From: Vitis vinifera
Taxonomy: Eukaryota > Streptophyta > Magnoliopsida > Vitales > Vitaceae
Assembly: GCF_030704535.1 (NCBI RefSeq)
Contig: NC_081820.1
Span: 1,183,001 to 1,247,000 of the forward strand
Reading direction: 5' to 3'
Length of the DNA stretch: 64,000 nucleotides
Shown here piece after piece: positions 37,259-48,754 of this stretch. A model generated the notes under the pieces. The model was not told where the DNA came from, ran no database searches, and was given only the letters and a program-made list of their open reading frames with translations. The position numbers and the translations under genes were made by a program. Numbering within the stretch: the stretch's first letter is position 1; the number at the start of each line of letters is the position of its first letter.

Positions 37259-37601
37259 TCATATAAATAAATTAAATTAAATTAAATTCTTGGGGTATAT
37301 CCTTCTCCAGAAATTACTTTTTTTATGTAATTTTATCAAAGAAATGATGCAGAAGTCAAGCTGCTTAGTATTTTAGGTGGTTTCGGTTATGTTGTTATCT
37401 GAGTAATTCATCATCATCATCATCGTCCATCGGGTGATCCGATCTTACCTGAACTGGTGACAGATTTGTTTGTTTCATTTTCTTGGGAAGTATTTTCCTT
37501 TTCTTTTTCTTTTGAACTGAATGGAGGAATAAAATCTCGGGTTGTATTTTACGTTGTTTTCAGCTTCTTTTTCATGGATTAAGGGATGAACCCAGTTTAA
37601 A

Positions 37602-37634
<33 letters not shown>

Positions 37635-38809
37635 GTGATATTTTAGCTGCTCTTGAGTGGGGAATCACAAAAATCATTTGCTTTCTTAGGTTATTAAAAA
37701 CATAAAATAAAGTATTTTTAAATAATATTTTTTAATTATTTTAAGTTATTTTTATAAGAATTATCTCAAAATTATTATACATGATTAAAAATATTTCAAG
37801 TTCTCAAACTTTGTAAAATCAGTTATTAATGGGTCTTAGAATTTGTTTGATAGTGATTTTAAAAAGCGATTTTAATATTTTTAATATTTGAAATTTTTTA
37901 TCATTTAAAGTGTTAAAAATGTTAGAAACGTTTTCTAGAATTACTCTTCAACATACTTTTAGAGCTTACTTGAAAATTTTTATTATTCAAATATTAGAAA
38001 TGTTAAAAAAGGTTTTCTAGAATTACTTTCAAACGCCCTCTTATATTGGGCCATGATTCTTGGAGGCAAGCTCTTTAGATTTTCCCTTCCAAAAACTAAA
38101 ATTATTGGCTACGTTGGTTGAGGGAAAATATGAGAAAAAGCAAAATGGAGATAAAAAGTAGAAGAAAAAAAAAGTAAAAAGGATTTAAAAAAATATATAT
38201 ATTTAAATTTGATATATTATTTTTATATGTTATTTTAAATTTATTTCATTTATTTTTTTATGTAAAAATAAATAATTTTAATTATATTTGAGAACCAAAC
38301 ACCGTAGAAAGAAAGTTTAAAAAATGTAGAAATTAAAAAAATTGCTAAACAATTTTTCTATTTGTATCTTTGATACTAAAACATGATTGACTTCTAAAAA
38401 GTTATAGATATTATTTTAAGCTCAATAAATTTTTTTTTTATATCTATTTAATTAATTTTGTTAAAAATATTTGTGAATTAAAACAAATTGCGTAAAAGCC
38501 AAGAAATTAGTATTTGAAGAAAAAAAAATATAAGAAAAGAAAATATGAAGGAAAATAAAAAAATAAATTTAAAATTAATAAATTATTTTTATATGTTACT
38601 TTAAACATATTTTATATGTTTTTAACTATAAATTTTTATTTGATTTTAATTATATTTTATTTTCATTCATACCTTTTATACAAAAACTAAATATAAAAAA
38701 ATATGTATTTTTTAATATTTTCTTTAATCAAAGGTACCCTAAGTGAAGAATATTATATCTAATCACTATTGTCCTAAAAATAAATAGAAAAAAAAAACCT
38801 AAGTATATG
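37259..38809. other. VHA-H 3' flank and intergenic
   Basis: The 3'UTR probably extends a few hundred bases; a GGAATAAAATC word near 37525 could be the poly-A signal. An (ATT)n run of about 10 units lies at 37602-37634. The rest is AT-rich with no gene seen. Confidence 0.45.
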
Positions 38810-41149
38810 TGTGGACCCCGCATTTCGGCTAATACATTTTCCACCCAATGACGAGTTCGATTTTATTTGAAAATGATTTTTATTTATTAGAAAATGACTT
38901 GGAGTCGCCACTTATTTTTGTTTTATTTTTAAAAAAGTAAATAAAATAAGAAATAAAATCCTAAGTGTGACTCCTTATTTTAGAAAATGTGATTTGTGAA
39001 AAACCGGATCGGACTTGGGGGTCAAGTTACTTATCGGAAAGGTACAGTAAAAATCATAACACCCCTCTAAATCCCTAAAGTCGGGTCTCTACTAATAAAA
39101 TAAAACAATCATGACATCTAATAAGAAAATCAATGAATATCCGAATCAATCATGCACATATGAGAATCAGAACATGCGTAGAGCACGACAAGAATAGGAG
39201 CAAATGCGTATCTGGGCAACGAGCCACAATGCGCTATCAAGAAATAAGGTTAGACCATAGTAATGAACATAAAATATGTCACTCATGTCACCAAACAAGA
39301 TAAAAAAGTACCAATAACATGCATGATGTTTCATTCAATTTCAATTTTATTTTAAAGAAAATTCATTTGATATTGGGCCCCCACGAAAGCCCATTTTATT
39401 TTGCACGAATAAATTCAGTAACTCCATTATTTGGAATTATGGGATTAAGTTCATGCTTATTTTAAAAATATTTTAAAAACAGGAGATGTGAGAATTGTTC
39501 GCCAAAAAGGAAGATGATGGCAAAATTTTATTGAAAAGTGGGTTTTTGAAACCTAAAACTACAAGGAGTGAAAAGAACAAAGAAATGAATAGAAAAATAT
39601 TTACAACATGGAGGTAGATAAAAGCGTTTTCAAAATCAGGGGAAGAAATAGGAGATGGCACGTGGTTCAAAAGGTGACCAAGCGCGTGGCACACCATGTA
39701 AACAAGAAACCTGCAGAGTGGGTCCAGGGTGTGAGAACCGAAGCTGGGCATGAGATGATCAGTGCAAATGAGGTAAACAGAGAAGTCAGCTGCAAACTTC
39801 TCGATGAGATCCTCTCATGCAGGGTCAAGTATCTTGAGGTTGTAAACTGGGTCTCGACGTTGTCACCCTTCTAAACAAGCTATACAGAGACAATTGCCAC
39901 CACGACACCCTTATTGATCTTGATGGGGACACTAAGCATCTGGATGAAAGCAACATGCAGAAGATCCAGCCCTGCGCTTCCAGGTTGAGCAAGAACATCT
40001 TAGCCACTTTGTCACTCACTCCTTTCAAACATCCCTTCGTCAACATCAGCCCAAAGTCTCTCACAAGCAAAGGAATGAGACATATAGAATGATTCCTGTT
40101 ACCCATCCTTCCAACGTGGAGCCTCACGGAACGCTTTATTATAGTATCCTTTCACATAGATACCGTGGAGTGGCTGTGCTGCACCTTCTTCCATATCCTG
40201 GAAAGCGTCACCACCATTAGCGAACTGCTGCTGATCATCACCAATGATTTGGATATTAAAAGATGCACCTCCCATACAGCCGCTACCACTGTCTGATGCA
40301 ACACTATAGCTGCTGTGTCCTAGATCCGCGTCGACAACATCAGTTTTGCTGTCCTCTGATAGGTCCAGGAACGGGTTTGAAAATGCACTCGCTAAAGCAA
40401 TATAATTCCGACATTCTTCGCTATCTTTAAATCTTCATCAGAGCCCAACAACGATATTGGTATTCTGGCCAATTAGACGGAAGCGTCACCACAGCGGGAT
40501 CAGTGAACACGCCAGATACAATACTGAGACAATCGAGACTAAACCTTACCATCTTCACTGCCTGACAACTCCGAGAAAAGGGCAACATCTCCATCCTTAG
40601 TACGCGTTGTAGTTAGAATGCATGGAAAAGATTCAACGTCTAGGCATGAGATGATGCATTGCACTGAATAAAACCTTCTTCATTTCTCTGGCGTATTGGG
40701 TGCTGGGAAGACCACTGCCATGTTCCAATTCTTCAGATGTGAATCGGATGCATAGGTTGTGCTTGAACAGTATTCGAATATAACTTGCATTCCGTCCCCA
40801 CCAATGACAATATCTGCTACGTGAAAGGGTCTCCCTCCGAACCAGTTATGATATGAGTACTGGAGTTACTAGCAAGGACACGATGCAAACAGTCTGAAGG
40901 TCTCTTAAAGACCATTTTTATTTTATTCCACTCCACGTCGCATAAATATGCACAAGAATCTCCAGCAACCACAAAAACAGACCTCCACTAAGCATGAACA
41001 ACAATTATATTGTTTTCAGGAAAAGGAGGAAGAGCACCCAACTGTGTTGCCCCAAAAGGAAACATGCTTTGAATCCTTCCTGGCACCGTCTGAGGAACAC
41101 CTGGCAGTTCTCCTGGGACAGCGGCACCTAGCAGTAATGCAGCGACAGG

Positions 41150-41569
41150 TGGTGCCATTGATTAAATCTTTGCTTTCAGCCAACTCCTCATCATTTCCAA
41201 CCAATACCTCATCATCACTACTGCCATTTCTACCATTTGTAATCCCATTCAAGTTAACTGCATCCATCATCTCTACGGGCAAGGTGCTTACGGGTGTTTC
41301 ATCAATTTCGTCATCTTGGAATGCAGACCAGCTGGAATTTGTGAACAAGCTTCCTTGGTCATCACCAAGTCTCATGGATGAGATCATTACTTCAGCAGAT
41401 TCTTCATCGAAACATCCTCATCATCTCGATCAAGAGTTCCATGATCATCTTCATCATCTTTATTCCCATACATTTTGTATCTAAAAACCTGGCTTAGATT
41501 ATTGGCCAGAGCTGCTACATCAGAACCTCTGCCATGAAAGTCATCCTCATCATTACCCCTCACCCTAGG
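41150..41569 (-). pseudogene. SIT4-phosphatase-associated (SAPS/PP6 regulatory subunit) gene fragment
   Basis: The minus strand from 41569 reads VRGNDEDDFHGRGSDVAALANNLSQ, then FRYKMYGNKDDEDDHG and LDRDDEDV. The frame breaks near 41410, apparently by one missing base, and then resumes as SAEVMISSMRLGDDQGSLF, SWSAFQDDEID, VEMMDAVNLNG and DDEVLVGNDEELAESKD. This is the acidic C-terminal part of plant SAPS-domain proteins, which act as regulatory partners of PP6-type phosphatases. The frameshift, the lack of the SAPS helical repeats, and neighbours from unrelated sequence show it is not a functional gene. Confidence 0.75.
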
Positions 41570-43508
41570 TTTCTCTATGTCGGTCAACCTAAGAAGATCG
41601 TTCTCACCCTTCCTCACTATAACCAAGTTCAAAACAAAAGAGGTCTTAGCATGACAATGCATCCACGAACGGTCTTCCGCCTTCCTTCTCCATTGCGTCT
41701 TCCACATCCACGGAAGCAGGGGGTACTGAGCATGAGGCTGTTGCAGGAAGAACAGTCCAAGGCTGGAACGCTTCGAAAGTATGAATCAAAGTCTGTATAT
41801 GAGTTTGAAACCCGGGATCCCTGAAGACGGCGGTGTTTGCCGCTCCGATGGACGTCATCATGACCGGAAAAGGTCGAGAGCTCAGATGAAAGGTTCCGTC
41901 ACTACTGCTGCCTGAATATAGACTCTGCACAATGGCCTAACCAAATGGGTAACCTCACCACCGCCGTTAGCGTGGACAGAGAACTTGCCGGCGAGGATCT
42001 CCGGCAATGCTATCTCAAAACTGCAAGCATCAAAAGGCTGTAACGCTTTCTGGGTGGACAGCGTTGGAGAGTTCCCTGGACTCATGTATCTGTCAGGTGG
42101 CCCTCATCTACGGCCAGGTACACTATATCTTGAAGAGCCACAAAGTAGAAAACCACTTCTTGTATTCTGAGATTGCGTGCCTCCATTGGAATCCATTTGG
42201 TCAATGGCTCAACATTATGCAGTCATTCCCGTGCAATTGGATTTTGGTAAAAGATTTTCACCATGCATGCAATCAAACTCTCTATCCGTTCCAATCCCAC
42301 CACAACTCGTTTCTGAATTTCCATGCAATAGATGAAGCAGAGCTCATAATAACCTGTAAGGTAACCTTGGTGGTGATCCCCAGCTGAAGTTGTTCAAAAG
42401 TTACCTCGGTTAAAGAACACTCCCAAAGGATTTATTTGAGTAGAAGTGAACCCCGAAACTTCCAAAATCACCACTACTCACACACAAGGTGAGCCAAATG
42501 ATGACGACGAGCTATCAAGATAAAAAAAAACGAAAATAGCTCCCAAAAGTCATCACTGAATTTCCCAAAAGCTGGTGGTAAAGGAGCATCAAATGCGGTT
42601 GTGGAAGGCAGTAGGAAAAAATGACTGAGTTACACCAAATACACCAGCTGAAGTGCCACCATTCCCTTCCGTCCATACTGGAAAATGTCGTGCATGTCAA
42701 TCAGGTCGTGGATTATGTACAATGGGATAGTTGTGTAAGAATCATTTGAAGATGGTCATGTACATGGGATTAAGGAAATAAGTTCGAATGAATATGGGAA
42801 AATGATTTAAAGAGAAATGGGTTTAAGGGTGTGGTTAGAGAGAGAAAGGTGGTAAGAAAAAATGGGTAAGTTAGGTATAGGAGGGTGGTGATATAGGTTC
42901 GGAGTGTATGGGGTGTGATAAATGGTGCATGGAGGTATAGGGAAGAGGGATTTAATAAGAGAGTGGATAATGAAACAAACTTCCAGGCTGCGTCTTCATA
43001 CTCTGAATTCAGGTTAGCATCGTCATAGCCACCTCACATGTGCATACGCATGAGGCAACCTTCTTTGTCAAACAAACCCGCGAACATGGTGTTGTCTCTA
43101 CGCTCAGCAAGTGAGTGATCAATCAGTCGCAGTAGGGCAGGAGCTATAAACTGTTTCAAAGCCCCAAGAACCATATCCCACGGCATTGTTGCATCTAGGC
43201 CCGAATGCATTAATTAAACTGGGCCTTCAATGGACACAGCCTGTGACATGAGGTCTAGCGACAATGATAGCTTGAGAGTGAAGGCAGGCTTCCTAGATGG
43301 GTCCATGACTTCTCCATTGGGTCGTGAACCTCATATCCACCATCGCGGCCCACCCATAGGGCCTTGTATCCTGCAGTGATTGAAATTCCCACCCAATATC
43401 GTTTACAAGCCTCGGCCACTCTGGGATCATCAATTATGTACCATAACGAATCATGTTCATTGCGGAATCCTTCACAACTTGTCTCTTACTGCTAGTCAAA
43501 ATCACTTA

Positions 43509-43834
43509 GGCTATGTTTGGTTCCCGAAAAGTATAAAGGAAAGAAAAAAAATGCTAAAAAAAATGATTTTCTCATGTTTGGTTGTCCTATGAAAAATATC
43601 AAAGAAAATCAAATATAATTAAAACTAATTAAAAACTTATATATTTTTAAATTATTTAATCTTTATATTGATGAGTTAAAATAAATAAAATGAGTTTAAA
43701 GTAACAAAAAAAATAATTTACCAACTTTTAATCTATTTTTTTATTTTCCTTCACTTTTTCTTTCCTTCTAGTTTTCCTTTGTATTTTCTTTCCCTCGCAT
43801 TTTCCCTCAAATTTTCCGGGAACCAAACATAGCC
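43509..43834. mobile_element. Tourist-like MITE, 326 bp
   Basis: Perfect terminal inverted repeats: it starts GGCTATGTTTGGTTCCCG and ends with its complement CGGGAACCAAACATAGCC. The left flank is TTA and the right is TTC (one change from a TTA duplication). No coding capacity. It is closely related to the diverged copy at 61919-62214. Confidence 0.85.
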
Positions 43835-45560
43835 TTCAGGTGGTATAATATTCCATCTCAAATAACTCCCATCCTTGTAATTATCACAAACTCATGGAGC
43901 ATCCATAATATTAGGCGTGGTAACCATACTACCTTGCTCTTACTCAGAAAACCCTCAACTCTAATATCTGGGCATTGGGAATATGTACACAACTCTTCTT
44001 CCATATTTCTGTGTGCATGTCCCTACATTCAGATGAGCCCACCTCGTTTCGACGTCCCAGATTGCCTTTGACATTCTCTAGCATATATACCCAATGGTGG
44101 TGTCACCAGCCAGATCTTTTCTTCAGCGCACCACATATAGTGGCAAATAAGTTCTCAGAGGCTTTTCTCTTGTTCGAGTTCTGATACATTCAGCATAAAC
44201 TCGTTGCAATGAAGACTTCTCAAAGTTCGAGATCGGGATGTCTTCCCACGTGTCAACTTCTTTTTCTGATTGATGGTTTCAGCAATAGCATCGAGGATGA
44301 GTTTCCCTTGCAGCCTGGAGACCTAGGCGATATCCTTGCCTTTGGGGAATCGTTACTCCTCCAACAACAAAAACGCAACAAAGTCATGGATCTGATCCCA
44401 GAACACGTCCTCTACCGGCCACCATGGACAGCTTCAGAATCCAGTCTTATCAAGCCAATACTCTCCTCTTCATACGTAAGGTGCGACCTCCCCATGACCA
44501 AATACCAAGAACAGAGGAGGGTTGCAAAACAGAACATAGAGCAGGAACAAAAAGGACTCATGAAAGCTGCGTTTCATGTTTCAATTAACGAGCTTATGAC
44601 GCAGAGGTGGGCCAAAAAAATGGGTTTCAAATAGTTTGTAAAGAGAAAATCAAATCATGATGACCAACAACTCAAAAAAAACTCAAAACAGAGTCCAAAG
44701 GACAAGTTAGAAACCAAAACGCAGGATGAGGGTGAGCAAACACAAATACTGAAAGAAAATAGGTAGGAGTTTCACCTGCTCGCATTCATATGTCAAGATA
44801 GAATCTCATGATAACCAGTAAACATAATAAAATGTCATGAACACAAAAGAATTCTCAGCTTACAGGAATAATACATGTATCACCCTCTTCCAAGGCTATT
44901 CCTCTATGTCTTTCCTCGAACAGCTCTCATGAACTCTCTCTAACCAGCTGAAAATATCCCTCCACTGCTCATTTACCCTCTCAAAGATCTCTGCTCCAGA
45001 CTATGGATCCTTCCTTACCCTCAGACTCTTTCCTCTAAAAAATCTCTCAAACCAACCTGAAAACCACTGAATATCCTCTTCCTCTCTACTCTCTGTAGAT
45101 ACCCAGAAAAATCACTCTCTCTCCCCCGTCTGGCCTCCTCCCCAAGCAAAGGAATACCCCCTCCGAAATATCTCCAGCCAGCAGCCCAAAAAGCACCACT
45201 TCTGCCAACGAATCCTCTCTCTCCTACGCTCCTCCATAACGGTCTGCAGACTCTCCAGAATATTCTCCCTACGTGTCATCCTCCCATAGCTTCCCAAAAA
45301 GCAATGTTGATTCTCTGATGGTTAATCACAAGGCAACACATGGCTGCCTGCAATGCTAGCACCTGGCTAAAAAAAATGTAACCTGCAGAAATGTGAGAGA
45401 AAAAAAGGAGCCCCATGTGGGGGTCTACAGTATGTGGCATTTTCAGAAAATGATAATGGTTGGTTTAATAAAGTATTTTATATATATATATATAATGAGG
45501 ATAAAGGTATATTTGGTAATTATTTTTAAAAATAGTTTTATGTTCTTAATAATAGAAAAT

Positions 45561-45858
45561 TGTTGTAAATTAAGAGTAATGAATGACCACATTGATGGTC
45601 ATTATGAACTCCATTTACTCATCTTTAAGATGAGTAATGGGAGTTCATAATGTGAAGCCTATAAAAGGCTTCTTACCCCTCCCATGTAAGAGCATCCCGA
45701 GAAAGAAAGAAAGCTCTTCCTCTCATTCTCTCTCTCTCTCTCTCTTTCACTTTCTCAATTCTCTTATTTGATTCCTTCTTTCATATTATATATCAAAGTA
45801 AGATATATTTTATCTCTACTACTTTGATTTGCATTATATTTGTCCTTGTTTTACAACA
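45561..45858 (+). repeat. 5' LTR of the copia element
   Basis: Contains a U3 hairpin (45602-45650), a TATA box TATAAAAGG (45660-45668), a CT microsatellite, and the TG...CA ends. Confidence 0.96.
45660..45668 (+). promoter_or_regulatory. LTR TATA box
   Basis: TATAAAAGG in the U3 region, ten bases after a 49-base hairpin. Same motif in the 3' LTR near 50829. Confidence 0.7.
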
Positions 45859-45860
45859 CG

Positions 45861-45871
45861 TTATCAGCACG
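45861..45871 (+). other. Primer binding site
   Basis: TTATCAGCACG two bases after the 5' LTR, resembling the initiator-tRNA-Met primer site of one group of plant copia elements (GTTATCAGCACGA type). Confidence 0.7.
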
Positions 45872-46092
45872 AATTGCTCTGAAGGTAATTCTCGTATCTT
45901 AAACTTGAAGTTATTTACCTAGAATAAAATTTTACATATTTATATTATTGTTGATTTGTTTTGTTATATATTGTTAAACGTTATAAACAAATTATTTGAT
46001 TTTGTTTATAATTAAAGTTATACTAATGCTATCAATTTCTTATAATTGATTCTAATAATATTGTTTTGTTATATATTTGAAATTATTTGACA

Positions 46093-46785
46093 ATGTCGAA
46101 TATCACAAAACTCGAATTTGTGGCACTTGACATTTCGGGAAAGAACTATCTATCTTGGATCCTTGATGCTAAAATACATCTTGATGCAATGAATATTGGA
46201 GCTATGATCAAAGAAGGAAATCAAGCATCCCTGTAGGATAATGCAAAAACGTTGATTTTCCTTTGTCATCATCTCCATGAAGGTTTGAAAAAAAATGATT
46301 TTTTGATAAGAAATCACTAGTCTCGTCCAATTGGATTTGAGTCATTGCCTGAAGTGAATGCAATATTGTCCCAAATTCATGGACGTGGACAAGGATGAAG
46401 ACATGGTCATGGAAGAAATCCCCGATACCATGGTTCTTATAGTAATAATTCTCAGAAAATGAAAGCCTCATTGCACCACCAGAAGTGGAACAATACTGAG
46501 ACAATACAAGAAAGTGGGAAGCGTTTACAAGATAAACCTCCTAAGAACCATGAGAATAATTGTTATAGATGTGGTATGAAGGGGCATTGGTCGCGTACCT
46601 GTCGTACGCCCAAACATTTGGTCGACCTTTACCAAGCATCAATAAAAGCTAAAGGAAAAGAGATAGAGATGAACTTTACCGATGGTGATGGATTGGACCT
46701 AACCTACTATGACATTGATTTCTTTGGAGGTCCCAATGAAAAAACAGACCATTTGATAAATGATGAAAAAATTAGCATTGATTGA
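46093..46785 (+). pseudogene. copia gag, internally deleted
   Basis: Starts MSNITKLEFVALDISGKNYL, the usual copia gag opening, reaches an in-frame stop near 46233, then shifts frame. The large central capsid part is missing: sequence jumps from the CHHLHEGLK region to a late gag motif. The nucleocapsid zinc knuckle is intact at about 46563-46604 (CYRCGMKGHWSRTC, CX2CX4HX4C). The reading frame ends at 46785 before pol. Not able to make a normal Gag. Confidence 0.85.
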
Positions 46786-46816
46786 TGTTACTCTATATAT
46801 AAAATAATATATTATT

Positions 46817-48754
46817 ATGTCTTATATTTACATCTTATTTACTTTGTTATTTACATTATGCCTTGTTTTTTTTGTTATATCTGAAATCCATGTGTTATTT
46901 GGTCTCAAGATGAATGAGGATGATGTATGTCTTGCAGACTGTGCGACCACGCACACAATTCTTCGAGATAAAAGATATTTCCTCGAATTGACATTAATAA
47001 AAGCTAATGTAAGTACCATATCTGGTACTACAAACTTAGTTGAAGGCTCTGGAAGAGCAAACATAACATTGCCAAATGGAACTAGATTCCATATAAATGA
47101 CGCATTATATTCTAGCAAATCCAGAAGAAATTTGCTCAGTTTTAAAGATATCCGTAGAAATGGATATCATATTGAAACTATGAATGAAGATAATGTAGAA
47201 TATATTTACATTACTTCCATTATATCTGGTCAGAAGTTTATAATGGAAAAACTCCCGGCTTTCTCCTCTGGGTTGTATCATACAACTATAAAGCCTATTG
47301 AATCATATGTTGTCGTGAACCAGAAGTTCAACGACCCAAAAGTTTTTGTCCTTTGGCATGACAGGCTAGGTCACCCAGGGTCTTCAATGATGCGTCGAAT
47401 AATCGAACACTCACATGGGCATCCACTAAAGAACCAGAAGATTCTTTCGCCCAATGAATACTCATGTGCTGCCTGCTCACAAGGTAAATTGATAATCAGA
47501 CCATCTTTTACTAAAGTCATATCTGAGTCACCAATCTTTTTAGAAAGAATACATGGGGACATATGTGGGTCTATCCATCCACCATGTGGACCATTCCGTT
47601 ATTTTATGATCTTAATAGATGCTTCTACTAGGTGGTCACATGTTTGTCTCATTTCTACACGTAACGTAGCCTTTGCTAGACTCCTTGCACAAATAATCAG
47701 ATTACGAGCACAATTTTCAGATTATCCAATTAAGACAATACGTCTTGATAATGCTGGCGAATTTACTTCTCAAACATTCATTGACTATTGCATGTCAGTA
47801 GGGATAAATATTGAGCATCCTGTTGCTCATACCCATACCCAGAATGGTTTAGCAGAATCCTTCATCAAACGTCTCCAATTAATAGCTCGACCATTACTAA
47901 TGAAAACCAAATTACCTACTTCCGCCTGGGGACATGCTATTATGCATGCTGCAGCTTTAGTCCGTATTCGACCTACAACTTACCATGAATACTCCCCTTC
48001 ACAACTTGTGCTTGGAAAACAACCAAATATCTCTCACTTACGAATCTTTGGTTGTGCAGTATATGTACCAATTGCACCTACACAACGCACTAAAATGGGT
48101 CCCCAACGAAGACTTGGGGTTTATGTAGGTTTTTATTCTCCATCTATCATAAGATATCTTGAACCTTTGACAGGTGATGTTTTTACAGCCCGCTTTGCGG
48201 ATTGTCATTTTAATGAGAGTGTTTTCCCATCATTAGGGAGAGAAAAGTCGATTCCTGAAGAACGACGAGAAATTAGTTGGAAGACATCTACTATGACCCA
48301 TCTTGATCCTCGTACAAATCAATGTGAACTAGAAGTTCAAAGGATCATTCATTTGCAAAATCTTGCAAATCAATTACCAGATGCATTCATTGATACAAAG
48401 AAAGTGACAAAGTCACATATCCCGGCTGCAAATACTCCAGCACGGATTGATGTCCCTGTAGGACAGTTAACAAATGAATCTAAGATACGCTTGAAGAGTG
48501 GTAGACTTGTCGGCTCAAAGGATGTAACTCCCCGGAAGAGAAGAACCCAAGAAAAACTTGGCACTTTAGAAGAGGCCATCAAAATGACTGATCAGTTTAA
48601 AATTGATAAATCTATAGCCCTAGAAGAGGCACAAATAATGCAGAAAGCCCCTGAAGAGGTACATATTGAACAAGAAGCCCCTGAAGAGGCACATATTGAA
48701 CAAGAAACCCCTGAAGATCCACATATTGAACGAGAAGCCCCTGAAGAGGCATAG
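46817..48754 (+). pseudogene. copia pol, protease and integrase part
   Basis: Open for 645 codons from 46817. The protease region has LADCATTHTIL, where the active-site D is followed by C-A-T rather than the more usual S-G-A. The GAG-pre-integrase segment has VLWHDRLGHPG and CAACSQGK, the HHCC zinc-binding part. The integrase core has RIHGDICG, LDNAGEFTSQ and GLAESFIK, giving the D, D, E catalytic residues. Near the end is a 12-residue acidic repeat in four copies (about 48613-48752). A stop ends the frame at 48752-48754, where the family would read on into RT. Confidence 0.92.

Larger units (their letters stand above)
38810..45431. mobile_element. Repeat-bounded block, possible large LTR-type non-autonomous element with host-gene debris
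   Basis: It begins TGTGGACCCCGCATTTCGGC and ends GGGGGTCTACA, matching LTR-style TG...CA ends that are partly inverted copies of each other. Flanks are ATATG and GTATG, a 4/5 match to a 5-bp duplication. The first 900 bases look like LTR sequence (GGAGTCGCCACTTATTTTTG, AAAACCGGATCGGAC). From about 39880 to 44640 the base composition is less AT-rich and many broken coding-like stretches lie on the minus strand, one recognisable as SAPS. A MITE (43509-43834) is nested inside. I cannot find a matching second LTR start, so the structure as a single element is uncertain. Confidence 0.4.

Noticed and set aside
40948..41484. 178-codon plus-strand frame in the repeat block
   Set aside because: It is the complement of the recognisable minus-strand SAPS fragment, so the openness is a by-product.
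46828..47118. Minus-strand open frame opposite copia pol
   Set aside because: Shadow of the integrase/protease coding strand; no independent features.
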